64,000 nucleotides of DNA, from positions 352,769-416,768 of the forward strand of contig DDPF01000003.1 of NCBI GenBank assembly GCA_002342065.1, given 5' to 3'. Numbering within the stretch: the first letter of the stretch is position 1; the number at the start of each line of letters is the position of its first letter. The position numbers were made by a program, and so were the translations under genes. Below, piece after piece: positions 49,308 to 60,390 of the stretch. Source of the DNA: Bacteroidetes bacterium UBA2475. Its GTDB lineage: Bacteria; Bacteroidota; Bacteroidia; B-17B0; Aurantibacillaceae. The notes under the pieces are model-generated. The model searched no databases, had not been told where the DNA came from, and saw only the letters and a program-made list of their open reading frames with translations.

Positions 49308-49688
49308 CTATGCGCCTATTAATTTTTTATAATCTTCAACGCTTAATAATTCGTTTAATTCAGCAGGATTTGTGAATTTAATTTTTATCATCCAGCCTTT
49401 TCCGTAAGGATCGCTATTCACGCTTTCGGGAGCAGAATCAATGTCCTTGTTAACTTCCAAAACTTCCCCTGTTAAAGGCATAAAAAGATCACTTACTGTT
49501 TTTACAGCTTCTACTGTTCCAAAAACCGCTTCTTTATCTACGGTCTCACCAATAGTATTTACATCTACATAAACAATATCACCTAACTCGCGTTGGGCAA
49601 AATCTGTAATTCCTATTGTAGCTTCGCTACCGTTTATTTTTACCCACTCGTGGTCTTTTGTGTATTTTACGTCTGCTGGAAAATTCAT
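49308..49688 (-). CDS. gcvH: Glycine cleavage system H protein
   Basis: 126 residues. The lipoyl-lysine is K63 in FGTVEAVKTVSDL; DHEWVKINGSEATIGITDFAQRELGDIVYVD and NSDPYGKGWMIKIKF complete the lipoyl domain. It shuttles the methylamine group between P and T proteins in the glycine cleavage complex. Located 85 bases downstream of sprA, a conserved position in this phylum although the functions seem unrelated. Confidence 0.95.
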   Translation of the reverse strand: MNFPADVKYTKDHEWVKINGSEATIGITDFAQRELGDIVYVDVNTIGETVDKEAVFGTVEAVKTVSDLFMPLTGEVLEVNKDIDSAPESVNSDPYGKGWMIKIKFTNPAELNELLSVEDYKKLIGA

Positions 49689-49773
49689 GTTTATTTTTTT
49701 GAATTACAAATGTAATTGTTTGTTTGAATTATCAAATATTTTTTTGCCTAAAGTTGATATTTATTCTTAGGCT

Positions 49774-52700
49774 CTATTGGAAATTGATCCTTAAGCTAAA
49801 GCCACCCGTGGCATTGGCAGTTGGGAAAGACGCTGATGTTTGGGGCTTAGTCCTTATCCAATCGTAAAAGAGCCTTAAATTAATGTTTTGCGTTAACTGG
49901 TAATCGGCAGAAGAACGTAAGGTTATAATATTAGTTCCTCCGGTTGGAATGCTTATACCATCTGATACCCTGCGGATGATCGAAAGATTCTCACGGTAAC
50001 TTACATCTAACTTTAACAATAAATTACTTTCTAAAACCTTACCTTGGATCTGTACACCTTTAATTTTTAATTTAGGGTACATATAACCTAAACCAACAAT
50101 ATACTCCTGGCCTTTTGTTTCAATAATTTGGAGACCTGTAATATTTAAACTGGTTGTTTTATCACGTTTGGTCTCTAAATTGGCGCTCCAACCTTGTTTT
50201 ACGAATTGAAAATCGAATTTAATGAGTGGTGAGAACGCTTCAGTAATTGTGACTGCATTAATATTATAATATGGCACAAAGTTCGAGTTTAAAATAGTGG
50301 TTCCGGTAGAAACTGATACCGGTGCCCTAACTGTTTGGTCATTTTCCTTATCACTCACATTATATAAAATATTATTTGTAAAGCCTGCTACGTTATATGT
50401 ACTTCTGTAACCATGACGAACAGTGATACTTCTAAACGTTTTCTTAAACACCGATAATTTTCCTAATCCATCCCAGTTAATAGTAAAGTTTGGCAGCGGT
50501 GTTGTGGGAAAAATATTTTTTGTGCTATATTTTTTAATATTTCTTCCGGTATAGGTCCTATAAAATGCGCTAACTATAACGTCTTGCTGATTATCCTGGT
50601 ATCCATCAACATAACTAACAGTGGATGGGCCGGTTGCTGTAAGAGCAACATAAGTTTCTATTCCTTTCGACTCAGGATTTGCTTGTCCTAATTCTTTTGC
50701 AACATCAAATCGTACTAGTCTAAACTCATCAAATAAACTTGAGTTTGTTTCTTTTCCTTTGTCGCTTAATGATCTGAAAAAAGTAAATGTAGAGATATTA
50801 AAATTACCTGTTTCGTTTCTACTTACGTGAAAATCAAATCTCTCTGTAACGGGGTCATAGAGCATATATTCGCTTACGCTTTTTGATTTTGTATAGTTTC
50901 CGTTCAACTCAATTTTCAAACTTCCATGCGGCTCAATACTCGACCTGTAAGTATATGTAGTGTTTTTAGATTCAACGTAAGGCGTTGTTTGCTGTGGTAA
51001 TTTTGAGAGCCATCCATTGGCTGCGCTATTCTCTCTAATATTAGGATCGCGCCAACCTGTTGTAAATAAAAATCCGGGTGCCTGGCTTTCTCCAAAGTCC
51101 ATACCCATATACTGTGAGCTTGGCAAAAAGTTTGACATTGCCTGGCCGTTTTGCTCTTGAAAACTAAGAGAAATATTTTTGACCATCATAATACCTCTTG
51201 CCAAAAACTCACCAAGGTCTTTAAAATTACTTTCTTTTTCTTTCTTTTTAAGCGAGTCTCCTGCTGCTACAGCTGTGCTCGTGCTTGCGGCGCCTTTACC
51301 TGGTTTAGCAAGATCGGTAGGTTTTTTTGCGTTTGTATTTAAGCGTTTAAAATATGGTATCTTATTATATAATTGTATCAGGTTAAAGTTACCTGTAATG
51401 TTATGCGTATTTGTGTTTTGAATAGTATTACCAATTTTATCATCTGCCGCAAACGGTCTACGCATCCATGTGTATGTTCCACCATACTTATATGTAACAG
51501 TTGTAAAATCCAATAGCGGAATTTTATTCAGTGGTACATTTATATTCACATTATTTTGCTGCCTGTACGAAACATTCTCTCCAAATTTTCCAATAGAATC
51601 TGTATTGGGTAGCAAACTTTTCCTACCATTAAAAAAAGTGTTTACAATATCATCACGGTGGGCTTTATCTTCCTTAAATACTTCTCCATACTGTTCTAGG
51701 ATACGACCTTCATTATTGGCAGAAAAATCAAATTTAATTGCTTTACTAAGATCCCAACGTAAATTATACGCACGGTTGATAAGGAAATTTTTATTTACTA
51801 AAGCAGGATTTTCAAAGACCGTAGATCCTGCGTAATAGCTGGTAATATCCCGGTTCTTAAGTGCCGAATAGGTCCTGTTAAGATCAACCGATGTTCCAAA
51901 ACTATTTGGTAACAATTGTAAATTAAAATCTTTTATTAAAGCAAACCATTTGTTTTGAAAGACCTTCATTTTACTAAATGGTTTAATAGTGAATGGATTT
52001 GATAAGTTAAAAGCGTACTGCAGGTTTCCACGATACTGCCTGTTAATATTATATTCAACGTTTACACTTCGTTTAAACAATTCCGTATATGCATAGGTGG
52101 CAGAAAAATTACTGATATCCCATGGCATTGGTTTTGCGCCTTTACGTTTAAAGCCATCTATCCTTACATTTGTTAGATTAAATCCTTTACGTTCGGTTTT
52201 ATCTAATACCTGATCTTTAATGTCTGCTTTTTGTTGTTTTGTTATGTAATCGCTGTCTTCAAAATCCTTCATTTTCACATCCGGATCAATTGGATTAAAT
52301 AACGGTTTTACAATTGTTTGTCCATAATTGTAAAAAACAGGCAAGGTTATTTTCCATTTATTTGGGAAGAATTTTCCTGCATTGATAGAGCTGCTCATGT
52401 CCCAGTTAATATTTGTCTCCCTGCTCCGCTCATTTATTTTTTGTTCAACTCCACCCCAAAAAGGTGTTTTGTATGTACCCGCTAACGACACCATACCAAG
52501 GTCGGCCAGTTTAGCCTGCACCTGGCCGGTAGTTGCCCAACCACCTTTATTGATAAATTCGGTTAAACGTAATTCGTTCACCCACACCTCAACACAATGC
52601 GCTAAATTATCGGTTCCTTTTGCATTTCTTACACCAACCATTACACTTTTTATGGTGCCTAAATTTGGATTACCTACTACAGAAATTTTATAACCGCCAA

Positions 52701-55700
52701 AATCTTTTGTAAAGGGTTGTGACAATTGATTTAAATTACTGAAGTAACCTAGTTCTTCATTCCTTAAACGTTTTACTTCGCTAATATCACTAAACTTAAA
52801 ATTAATTTCATTCTCAGCAGGCCAAACCGCATAACGGTCATCAATATTATTAGGATCGTAAAAACCACTAGGAGATTTAGGAGTGATTTTTAAAGGCACT
52901 TCGTACTCATAAAAATTATTATTGTAATCGGTACCAACTCTAAAAAACAAAGTAAGATCGCCATCATTCAATGGAATGTCATTTAATCTTTCGGCATGCA
53001 CGTTCATTTTAATATTATTAAACATACGTGTATCCAGATCAACATTTTTAAATATAGCCCTGCTATCGCCATCTTTTAAATTACAAACACGCATTTGTAG
53101 TGCCTGCTCATTTTGTAAAACCAAATTAGTGGTTTGTACATTTTGTTGTTGTTGAATATCGGGAGGTAAAACATAATTTACCGGCACCTTGTTACCATTC
53201 TCCTGCAAACTAACTGCAGAAACGTCGAAGGTGGTTGAGTTATCATCATTAGCAATATATTCCCCGGTTTGTTTAAGATCGTAAGCGTAACGTCTCCAAT
53301 CTGCACGCACTAATTCAAAACGCGCTAAACGCACCAACACCGGTCTGTCAAAACCTTTCATATAAACACGCATAAAACGAATGGAGTTAAAACCTTCTAT
53401 ACCACCCACAACAGACTCAAATTGAGAAACAGGAATTTTAAATTGATACCATTTTACACTTTTATTGATGCCACCAAAATCGGCTGTACCCGTAAATTGA
53501 TCCACAATAAAATTTGTACCAACCGATGAAGGATTAATATCGTTGGGAGATATCTTTACATGGTATTGATAATAATTTTCTGTTTCACTTAGTGTATTAT
53601 CTTTATTTACATCTTCAATATTTGGTATAGTTGATGCAGATGTATTATATCCTTCGCTGTTTAAACCTTTGTATTGTGCTTCAGTGGGTGAATTTCCTTC
53701 TGAATTATTATATCTTGAATATCTCCTTAAAGTATTTGCTTGTGTTGAGGCGTCAGAATCATAATCATCGCCTCTAAAAAAATGGTATTTATCTGTAGAT
53801 GGATCATTATTGAATGCATCTTTAACGGATTGGTTAAAAGGCCCGGCGTTCATGTCTGCAATAGCACTTCTAAAACGATACCTTTCATAGTTATCACTTA
53901 AGCCATCATAACCAACATCCTGAAACTCACGATCAGCTTCATCCTGCGAAAAAGCATTTACAGTTGGTGGGATCAACGGAATGTTTGCAACGTTATTAGA
54001 ATCGATCGGTAAGTTCTTTGAAAAATCTGACACACCCGGAATACCATTTTCATAAACCATCCTGCCGTCTTTTACAATATCTTCAGAGATATTTCCAATG
54101 TTGATATACATATCGCCTGATGGCAATTTTGTTTTATCAAAACGTGAATCTGTAGCAGCATCGTAATCGTCGTTAAAAGGATCCATCATCCAAAACTGGA
54201 TATACTCTACATTGGCTGCCTGAAAATCATTCGTTTCTAACCTGCGCATAATACCACCCCATCGGTTTTGCGGATTCTTTAAACTACCATCTATATTAAT
54301 ACCAGCCGAAAGAGATGTAGGATTTACATCGTAATTATAGGGGCCGCGTTCGCTTGGATAAAAACCAAGATCTAACACAGGTAATACAACCTGCTGACCG
54401 TTAGGAGGAGTTTTGCCCGGAAACAATTCAGTCTCAAAAACCTGGCGCCACATGTTATTTGAAAAAACATTGTTGTTATAAAAACTCGGGGTTGTACCAC
54501 TTTGCGAACGTGTGAACATAGCATCGATGGTATACCAGTTAAAAAGCGCACGGTTCAATCCGGTTGAAGTTGTATTTGATGTAACAGCCTCTGGAAATAA
54601 ACTTGGTATACCTTGCGGCACACTTGCCAGGTACCAACCCTGTGGATTTCTAACATCTATTAATGAAATAGAACCTTCAAAATCGTCTATGTATGAATTA
54701 CCACTTTTACCAATTGCTTTTGCGTTACCAGGAAATAATTTTGCGATCTCACCACGCGTTGAAATGGTACTCATTTCCTTCGTACTATAAAATGGCAACT
54801 TATCTAACATACGTGTTAAAAAAGGCGCATCTGTTTTATAAGTAAAATCAAGGCCCGCTACAATATTACTTACAGGCTCATCGCCAATACTAACCTTTTG
54901 AGTAATTGGTCTTTCGTTAAAACGTAGTAAGGTACTTCCTAAAGTTAAATTTCTACCGGCCTTATAATCTAAACGCGTACCCATTAAACTTTTTTGCTGT
55001 ACATTAAAAAGTGAGTTACTTTCCAACGAAACTTTTACTTGCGCACCCGAATTTAAAATTCCTTCGTTAATGATCTTTACACGGCCTAAAGTGTAATCAA
55101 CGGTATAATCAGTATTCTCAACCAACGCTACACCGTTAGCGGTAACAACAACCGCACCTTGCGGAATGTTCAATGCATTTAAAGCGATCTCAGAACCTGA
55201 AGAAGATTTATAAGTTCCTTTTATTTTATAACGATTCTTGTTTTGAATAAATGAAGCTGAAGTTTTTGTAGAGTCGTACAACTCTGTAAAAATATATTTA
55301 TTAGCTGCCGGAAAATCGTTGAACTGATCGAATTTTTTCGCGAGACTTCGTCCAAATGGTTCAATCGTTGGAAAATAAACGCGGCCGTTGGTTGCAAGAA
55401 TTGTATAGCCGGGAATAAAATCAAAAACACCATCTGAGACCTTATCACCATTAACACTTAATCTATCGCAATTTAAAACACGGATCAATTGTTGGCCATT
55501 AATAGCACCAAACGGCAGGTAAGGAACATCAACTCCGGTTTCAATATTATTGTAAAACACATCTAATTTAAAATCCTGTGGATTTAAATTATAAGCACCC
55601 AGCGCGTATACGTTCTTCATCATTAACTTCCACATAGGATGTTTAACGCTAACGTTGTTACTTTTTAATAATTTACAGATCAATAAAGCGCTGTTATCAG

Positions 55701-57267
55701 GAACCTGGTCGCTGAACTCACCAACCTGGTAAGTTTTACCACCATAGGTGTATTGATAAGAAACTGCTAAAGATTGTTCGTTACTTAATTGCTGGTTCAA
55801 TGAAATAAAACCGCTACGTGGATTGAAAAAATATTCGGTTTGATTTAACCTGCGAGCATTTTGAATAACGTTATAATCACGCGAAGCATCCATATAAGCG
55901 CCGCCCGAATTGTATGGATTAGTTGCGAACGATGTAGTTGGTAATGCAGAAACACTACTTAAAAGCCTATCTTTTAAAATACCGTTTACGGTATTTGTCA
56001 TAATAGAGTATAAATTGTTAGCGCCATTCTTTGGGATTATATCCGCGCTATCTGTTATTGCCAAACCAAATGGAACAATAAGCGATCCTGACTTATAAGC
56101 CGAGAGGCCCGTAAAAACATTTGCAGAGTCTTCACCAAGATCTTCGAATGCAACTACGTTACGTGTTTGTTCTGCAGTACCATTAACATTTAAAACATAA
56201 ACCTCAACCTTTGTAATTACAATTGGTGTATTAACTACAGGCAATGTACCCATCCATGCATCGTAATTATCCCTGAAATAATGTCCTAAAAAATAATGTT
56301 TGTTTTGTTCGTAGTTATCGCCATTTAGTGCGAAGTTTTGTGTTTGCGCACCACCCTGAACATTTACCTCTTGCTTTTTACCACGTTGCTGTGAGAAAAC
56401 GGTTGTTGCTGTTAACTTACCAAATTGCAATTGCGTTTTTAAACCAAATAAAGTTTGACTTCCTGAAATTAATGTACTGTTTAATGGAAGGGTTACGTTA
56501 CCCGCTTCAATTTTTTTAATGATCTCATCTTCGTAACCGGTATAATCTAACTTAACCTGATTTTCCCAATCAAAAGATGCTTCGGTATTATAGTTGGTAG
56601 TTACTTTTAATTTATCGCCAATTTTACCAATAAGGTTTAACTGGATACGCATATTAAAATCGAAGTTGGTAATTTTCTGTTGCCTTTGCGGAATAGCGGG
56701 ATTGAAATTTTTATTTCTATTTAATCCAAAAATTAATTCGGCTGTACCGGTTGGTTTTATATCAACTGTATTGCCACCAAAGATACGATCGAACAATTCG
56801 CTGTTAACCTGTAGTTTCGGGATCATTCCTTTACGTGGTTTCTCATTAAGGTCATCTGCCGCAACTCTTGAGCGCCAATAATCGCGCATTGATTTTTTGA
56901 ATTGGTAATCCTGGTATTCCTTCATACTCATGTAGGTCTCAGGTCTGTAATCCATATCACCTATCTTTTGCTTTACATCATAAGTTCCGGTTTTAGGATT
57001 GTACTCTACATTGGTTTTTATATTTTCAGGATTTTCTAAATACAAAGGTGATTTTGGATCATACAATGGTGGTTTACCGTTGTTGTCTTTAAAATCATAA
57101 TTAAGATCTGTTTCGGGTGTATCAATTGGAAGAACATTTTTTGATGGCAAATGATCGAAAACTTCAGAGCTTTGAATTTTGTTGGAATTAGATTTTGTAA
57201 CAACAGCTAACAAACAAGCTGTTGCGCTGGTTACTACTACAAAATTTATTAGTCCGCTTGCTCTCAC
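49774..57267 (-). CDS. sprA: SprA (Sov), giant outer-membrane translocon of the type IX secretion system
   Basis: 2497 residues, the expected size for this 36-stranded barrel channel. It has an N-terminal signal segment (LINFVVVTSATACLLAVV) and then the conserved regions of SprA: GKPPLYDPKSPLYLENPENI, YDYR-type DMDYRPETYMSMKEYQDYQF, QLNLIGKIGDKLKVTTNYNTEA, TSARYGTLG-like TLGSTLLRFNERPIT, NSYIDDFEGSISLIDVRNPQGWYL, and a C-terminal strand-rich region ending in GGFSLRINFQ. It exports folded proteins with the T9SS sorting domains found elsewhere in the window. Encoded 12 bases after ruvA. Confidence 0.97.
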   Translation of the reverse strand: MRASGLINFVVVTSATACLLAVVTKSNSNKIQSSEVFDHLPSKNVLPIDTPETDLNYDFKDNNGKPPLYDPKSPLYLENPENIKTNVEYNPKTGTYDVKQKIGDMDYRPETYMSMKEYQDYQFKKSMRDYWRSRVAADDLNEKPRKGMIPKLQVNSELFDRIFGGNTVDIKPTGTAELIFGLNRNKNFNPAIPQRQQKITNFDFNMRIQLNLIGKIGDKLKVTTNYNTEASFDWENQVKLDYTGYEDEIIKKIEAGNVTLPLNSTLISGSQTLFGLKTQLQFGKLTATTVFSQQRGKKQEVNVQGGAQTQNFALNGDNYEQNKHYFLGHYFRDNYDAWMGTLPVVNTPIVITKVEVYVLNVNGTAEQTRNVVAFEDLGEDSANVFTGLSAYKSGSLIVPFGLAITDSADIIPKNGANNLYSIMTNTVNGILKDRLLSSVSALPTTSFATNPYNSGGAYMDASRDYNVIQNARRLNQTEYFFNPRSGFISLNQQLSNEQSLAVSYQYTYGGKTYQVGEFSDQVPDNSALLICKLLKSNNVSVKHPMWKLMMKNVYALGAYNLNPQDFKLDVFYNNIETGVDVPYLPFGAINGQQLIRVLNCDRLSVNGDKVSDGVFDFIPGYTILATNGRVYFPTIEPFGRSLAKKFDQFNDFPAANKYIFTELYDSTKTSASFIQNKNRYKIKGTYKSSSGSEIALNALNIPQGAVVVTANGVALVENTDYTVDYTLGRVKIINEGILNSGAQVKVSLESNSLFNVQQKSLMGTRLDYKAGRNLTLGSTLLRFNERPITQKVSIGDEPVSNIVAGLDFTYKTDAPFLTRMLDKLPFYSTKEMSTISTRGEIAKLFPGNAKAIGKSGNSYIDDFEGSISLIDVRNPQGWYLASVPQGIPSLFPEAVTSNTTSTGLNRALFNWYTIDAMFTRSQSGTTPSFYNNNVFSNNMWRQVFETELFPGKTPPNGQQVVLPVLDLGFYPSERGPYNYDVNPTSLSAGINIDGSLKNPQNRWGGIMRRLETNDFQAANVEYIQFWMMDPFNDDYDAATDSRFDKTKLPSGDMYINIGNISEDIVKDGRMVYENGIPGVSDFSKNLPIDSNNVANIPLIPPTVNAFSQDEADREFQDVGYDGLSDNYERYRFRSAIADMNAGPFNQSVKDAFNNDPSTDKYHFFRGDDYDSDASTQANTLRRYSRYNNSEGNSPTEAQYKGLNSEGYNTSASTIPNIEDVNKDNTLSETENYYQYHVKISPNDINPSSVGTNFIVDQFTGTADFGGINKSVKWYQFKIPVSQFESVVGGIEGFNSIRFMRVYMKGFDRPVLVRLARFELVRADWRRYAYDLKQTGEYIANDDNSTTFDVSAVSLQENGNKVPVNYVLPPDIQQQQNVQTTNLVLQNEQALQMRVCNLKDGDSRAIFKNVDLDTRMFNNIKMNVHAERLNDIPLNDGDLTLFFRVGTDYNNNFYEYEVPLKITPKSPSGFYDPNNIDDRYAVWPAENEINFKFSDISEVKRLRNEELGYFSNLNQLSQPFTKDFGGYKISVVGNPNLGTIKSVMVGVRNAKGTDNLAHCVEVWVNELRLTEFINKGGWATTGQVQAKLADLGMVSLAGTYKTPFWGGVEQKINERSRETNINWDMSSSINAGKFFPNKWKITLPVFYNYGQTIVKPLFNPIDPDVKMKDFEDSDYITKQQKADIKDQVLDKTERKGFNLTNVRIDGFKRKGAKPMPWDISNFSATYAYTELFKRSVNVEYNINRQYRGNLQYAFNLSNPFTIKPFSKMKVFQNKWFALIKDFNLQLLPNSFGTSVDLNRTYSALKNRDITSYYAGSTVFENPALVNKNFLINRAYNLRWDLSKAIKFDFSANNEGRILEQYGEVFKEDKAHRDDIVNTFFNGRKSLLPNTDSIGKFGENVSYRQQNNVNINVPLNKIPLLDFTTVTYKYGGTYTWMRRPFAADDKIGNTIQNTNTHNITGNFNLIQLYNKIPYFKRLNTNAKKPTDLAKPGKGAASTSTAVAAGDSLKKKEKESNFKDLGEFLARGIMMVKNISLSFQEQNGQAMSNFLPSSQYMGMDFGESQAPGFLFTTGWRDPNIRENSAANGWLSKLPQQTTPYVESKNTTYTYRSSIEPHGSLKIELNGNYTKSKSVSEYMLYDPVTERFDFHVSRNETGNFNISTFTFFRSLSDKGKETNSSLFDEFRLVRFDVAKELGQANPESKGIETYVALTATGPSTVSYVDGYQDNQQDVIVSAFYRTYTGRNIKKYSTKNIFPTTPLPNFTINWDGLGKLSVFKKTFRSITVRHGYRSTYNVAGFTNNILYNVSDKENDQTVRAPVSVSTGTTILNSNFVPYYNINAVTITEAFSPLIKFDFQFVKQGWSANLETKRDKTTSLNITGLQIIETKGQEYIVGLGYMYPKLKIKGVQIQGKVLESNLLLKLDVSYRENLSIIRRVSDGISIPTGGTNIITLRSSADYQLTQNINLRLFYDWIRTKPQTSASFPTANATGGFSLRINFQ

Positions 57268-57279
57268 AAAAAGATGTAC

Positions 57280-57879
57280 CTAAAAGTTTTTTAACGCTGA
57301 TTTAATTAATATTTCCACATTATCGGTACCTATGCCCTGCTGTTTTATTGCTTTTTCAAGCGCTTTTTCGGCTGAAGCCTTAGGAAAACCTAACGTAACC
57401 AGAGCCAATAACGCCTCGTCTTTATTTTTATTGTACGAGGTTGTTAAAATCTGCGAAATACCTCCTTCGTGTTTGCCCATCTTGCCCTTAAGGTCAACAA
57501 CGATGCGCTGCGCGGTCTTATCACCAATACCTTTTATACTTTTTAACATGGCCACATTTGCAGTATTTATGGCGCCTGCAATTTCTGCGGGAGAAAGGCT
57601 GGAAAGCATGAGCAGAGCGCTTCCACCGCCAACACCACTTACTGAAATAAGTTTTCTGAATAATTCGCGCTCATCCTCTTCGGCAAAACCATAAAAACGA
57701 GGATTATCATCGCGAATATACACGCTTTCTATAAACAACTGAGCCTCTGTTTGTTGGCTCAATTTTGAATATGTATTTAAAGAAACTAAAAGACCATAAC
57801 CAACTCCATTTGCCTCAATAATAATATTGGCGGGGTTTCTGTACGTGATTTGTCCTTTTACATAATTTATTAACGACAT
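57280..57879 (-). CDS. ruvA: Holliday junction DNA helicase subunit RuvA
   Basis: 199 residues. N-terminal OB-fold (SLINYVKGQITYRNPANIIIEANGVGYGLLV), two helix-hairpin-helix motifs (LFRKLISVSGVGGGSALLMLSS and MLKSIKGIGDKTAQRIVVDLKGKMG), and the C-terminal three-helix domain that binds RuvB (ALLALVTLGFPKASAEKALEKA). It binds four-way junctions and loads RuvB during recombination. In this phylum it classically precedes sprA, as here. Confidence 0.96.
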   Translation of the reverse strand: MSLINYVKGQITYRNPANIIIEANGVGYGLLVSLNTYSKLSQQTEAQLFIESVYIRDDNPRFYGFAEEDERELFRKLISVSGVGGGSALLMLSSLSPAEIAGAINTANVAMLKSIKGIGDKTAQRIVVDLKGKMGKHEGGISQILTTSYNKNKDEALLALVTLGFPKASAEKALEKAIKQQGIGTDNVEILIKSALKNF

Positions 57880-57976
57880 AGCTTTTTACACGTATATTTT
57901 ATAGTTTTTCATTTGTCGTGTGGAATACGTCATGCATTTTATTTTTGCTTGTGTTTTTTGGCGCATGACTATTTCT

Positions 57977-60247
57977 TTACTTTCTTTTTTGAGCGTCAAC
58001 CACAGCTATAACTATCATATTTACAATTTCGCGCACACTGCTACCTAATTGCAACACATGCACAGGTTTGTTCAATCCCATTAATACAGGACCAATTGCT
58101 TCGGCACCACCCAACTCCTGCAATAATTTATAAGCAATATTTCCAGACGCAAGGTTTGGGAAAATAAAAGTATTTACATCTTTATCTACCAAATGACTGA
58201 ACGGAAATTGTTCTTTTAATAAATTATTATTTACAGCAAAGTTGGCCTGAATATCACCATCCACAATTAAACCCGGATAATTTTTATGTAAAATACTTGC
58301 AGCATCACTTACTTTTTTTGGTGTTTCTCCTTCTGCAGAGCCAAAATTTGTGTAAGATAACAAAGCAATACGCGGAGTAATATTAAATTGTTTTACTGTA
58401 TTTGCAGTAAGTATGGCAATGTCTGCAAGCTCTTGTGCTGTAGGGTTTGCGTTCATTGTTGTATCTGCAAAAAAGTAAGGGCCGCGTTTTGTTACCATCA
58501 TGTAAAGTCCGGCAACACGACTAACACCTGGTTGTACACCAATAATTTCTAATGCCGGTTTAATTGGTGTGCCATATTTTTTTGTTAAGCCTGATATCAT
58601 GGCATCTGCCAGACCAAGCTCAACCATCATGGCGCCAAAATAATTACGATCGCGCATTAATTTACGTGCATCGTATTGGGTTAAACCTCTACGTTGACGC
58701 TTGCGCCAAAGCATATCGCCAAACTCGATACGTTTATCTTCTTCAGATTGCAACCAAGGATCTATGATCGGTGTATCGCCAAGATCCAATTGGTATTCTT
58801 CAATTAATTTATCAATTTTTTCTTTATTACCTAATAAGATCGGTTTTGCAATACCTTCGTCGCGCGCAACCTGTGCGGCTTTGAGCACTTTGTAATTATC
58901 AGCTTCGGTAAACACAACACGCTTAGGATTGCTTTTAGCTTTATTTGCTAAACTACGCATCAACTTATTATCTTTTCCTAAACGGTTATCTAATTCTGCG
59001 CGATAAGCATCCCAATCAGTTATCGTTTTTTGAGCCACACCACTGTCAATTGCAGCTTTTGCAACTGCGGAAGATACAACAGAAATTAAACGGCTATCAA
59101 TTGGTTTAGGGATGATATAATCTTCTCCGAAACTTAAATTTTTTGAACCGTAGGCAAGATTAACATAATCAGGAACCGGTTCTTTTGCAAGCGAAGCAAT
59201 AGCAAGAGATGCCGCCAGTTTCATTTCTTCGTTAATACAAGTTGCCCTAACATCCATTGCTCCACGGAAAATAAAAGGGAAACCTAAAACATTGTTAACC
59301 TGGTTAGGATGATCACTACGACCAGTAGCCATAATAATATCTTTACGGGCTGCAATAGCATCATCGTAAGAAATTTCTGGTGTTGGATTGGCTAATGCAA
59401 ATACGATGCAATTTTTAGCCATACTTTTCACCATGTCCTGCGTTAAAATATTTCCTTTAGATAAACCTACAAACACGTCGGCCCCTTTAATGGCTTCGGT
59501 TAGCGTATTTACTTTAACATTATCAGAAGCAAAAAATGATTTATACTGATCAAGATCTGTTCTTGATTTATTGATAACACCTTTGCTATCTAACATTAAA
59601 ATATTTTCTTTTTTTACACCAACGGCAATGTACATTTTAGCACATGAGTTGGCAGAAGCACCGGCACCATTGATAACCAGCTTAATGTCCTTCATTTTTT
59701 TCTTAGAGATCTCAACAGCGTTCAATAACCCGGCAGCAGAGATAATGGCCGTTCCATGCTGATCATCGTGCATTAATGGAATATTTAAAACTTCCTTTAA
59801 GCGACGTTCAATTTCAAAGCATTCAGGGGCTTTAATATCCTCCAGATTGATACCACCGAACGTAACTGCAATATTTTTTACTGTATTTACAAATTCATCA
59901 ATATTTTTTGTATCTACCTCAATATCAAATACATCTATGTCAGCAAAGATCTTAAATAAAAGGCCTTTTCCTTCCATTACCGGCTTTGAAGCAAGAGCGC
60001 CAATATCGCCAAGGCCAAGTACAGCGGTACCATTAGAAATAACTGCTACAAGGTTACCTTTTGCAGTGTATTTGTAGGCATCTTCAGGATTTTTTTCTAT
60101 TTCCAAACAAGGCTCAGCAACTCCCGGAGAGTAGGCTAATGTAAGGTCGCGCTGGGTACTGTAAGGTTTAGTTGGAATCACCTCAATTTTGCCGGGGCGG
60201 CCCTGAGAGTGGTAATCTAAAGCATCTTCTCTTCTAAATTTTGCCAT
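57977..60247 (-). CDS. maeB: NADP-dependent malic enzyme (with phosphate-acetyltransferase-like domain)
   Basis: 756 residues from Met 60247, the start of the conserved FRREDALDYHSQGRPGKIEV; the upstream extension has no homology. N-terminal malic-enzyme domain (about 1-430): LTLAYSPGVAEPCLEI, LFKIFADIDVFDIE, MHDDQHGTAIISAAGL and VINGAGASANSCAKMYIAVG, FALANPTPEISYDDA. C-terminal part (about 440-756) is phosphotransacetylase-like: RVVFTEADNYKVLKAA and GLADAMISGLTKKYGTPIKP. It decarboxylates malate to pyruvate with NADPH; the C-terminal domain is usually regulatory (acetyl-CoA). First gene of the ruvA-sprA neighbourhood, 97 bases upstream. Confidence 0.95.
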   Translation of the reverse strand: MAKFRREDALDYHSQGRPGKIEVIPTKPYSTQRDLTLAYSPGVAEPCLEIEKNPEDAYKYTAKGNLVAVISNGTAVLGLGDIGALASKPVMEGKGLLFKIFADIDVFDIEVDTKNIDEFVNTVKNIAVTFGGINLEDIKAPECFEIERRLKEVLNIPLMHDDQHGTAIISAAGLLNAVEISKKKMKDIKLVINGAGASANSCAKMYIAVGVKKENILMLDSKGVINKSRTDLDQYKSFFASDNVKVNTLTEAIKGADVFVGLSKGNILTQDMVKSMAKNCIVFALANPTPEISYDDAIAARKDIIMATGRSDHPNQVNNVLGFPFIFRGAMDVRATCINEEMKLAASLAIASLAKEPVPDYVNLAYGSKNLSFGEDYIIPKPIDSRLISVVSSAVAKAAIDSGVAQKTITDWDAYRAELDNRLGKDNKLMRSLANKAKSNPKRVVFTEADNYKVLKAAQVARDEGIAKPILLGNKEKIDKLIEEYQLDLGDTPIIDPWLQSEEDKRIEFGDMLWRKRQRRGLTQYDARKLMRDRNYFGAMMVELGLADAMISGLTKKYGTPIKPALEIIGVQPGVSRVAGLYMMVTKRGPYFFADTTMNANPTAQELADIAILTANTVKQFNITPRIALLSYTNFGSAEGETPKKVSDAASILHKNYPGLIVDGDIQANFAVNNNLLKEQFPFSHLVDKDVNTFIFPNLASGNIAYKLLQELGGAEAIGPVLMGLNKPVHVLQLGSSVREIVNMIVIAVVDAQKRK

Positions 60248-60390
60248 AGTTTTTTTATTAAGGATGACGAAGATACTAATAATATTTGAGCTAGAAATAA
60301 CCAAAAAACAGAAGGAAAACAGGCGAAATTTAACAGTTTCAAAAAAGCACTGTATCTAAAATATGGGTTATAGTGTTGTATAAATAGAAC

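Noticed and set aside
51151..51421. Plus-strand frames antisense to sprA
   Set aside because: They are shadows of the long, well-supported sprA frame and have no start context or domain.
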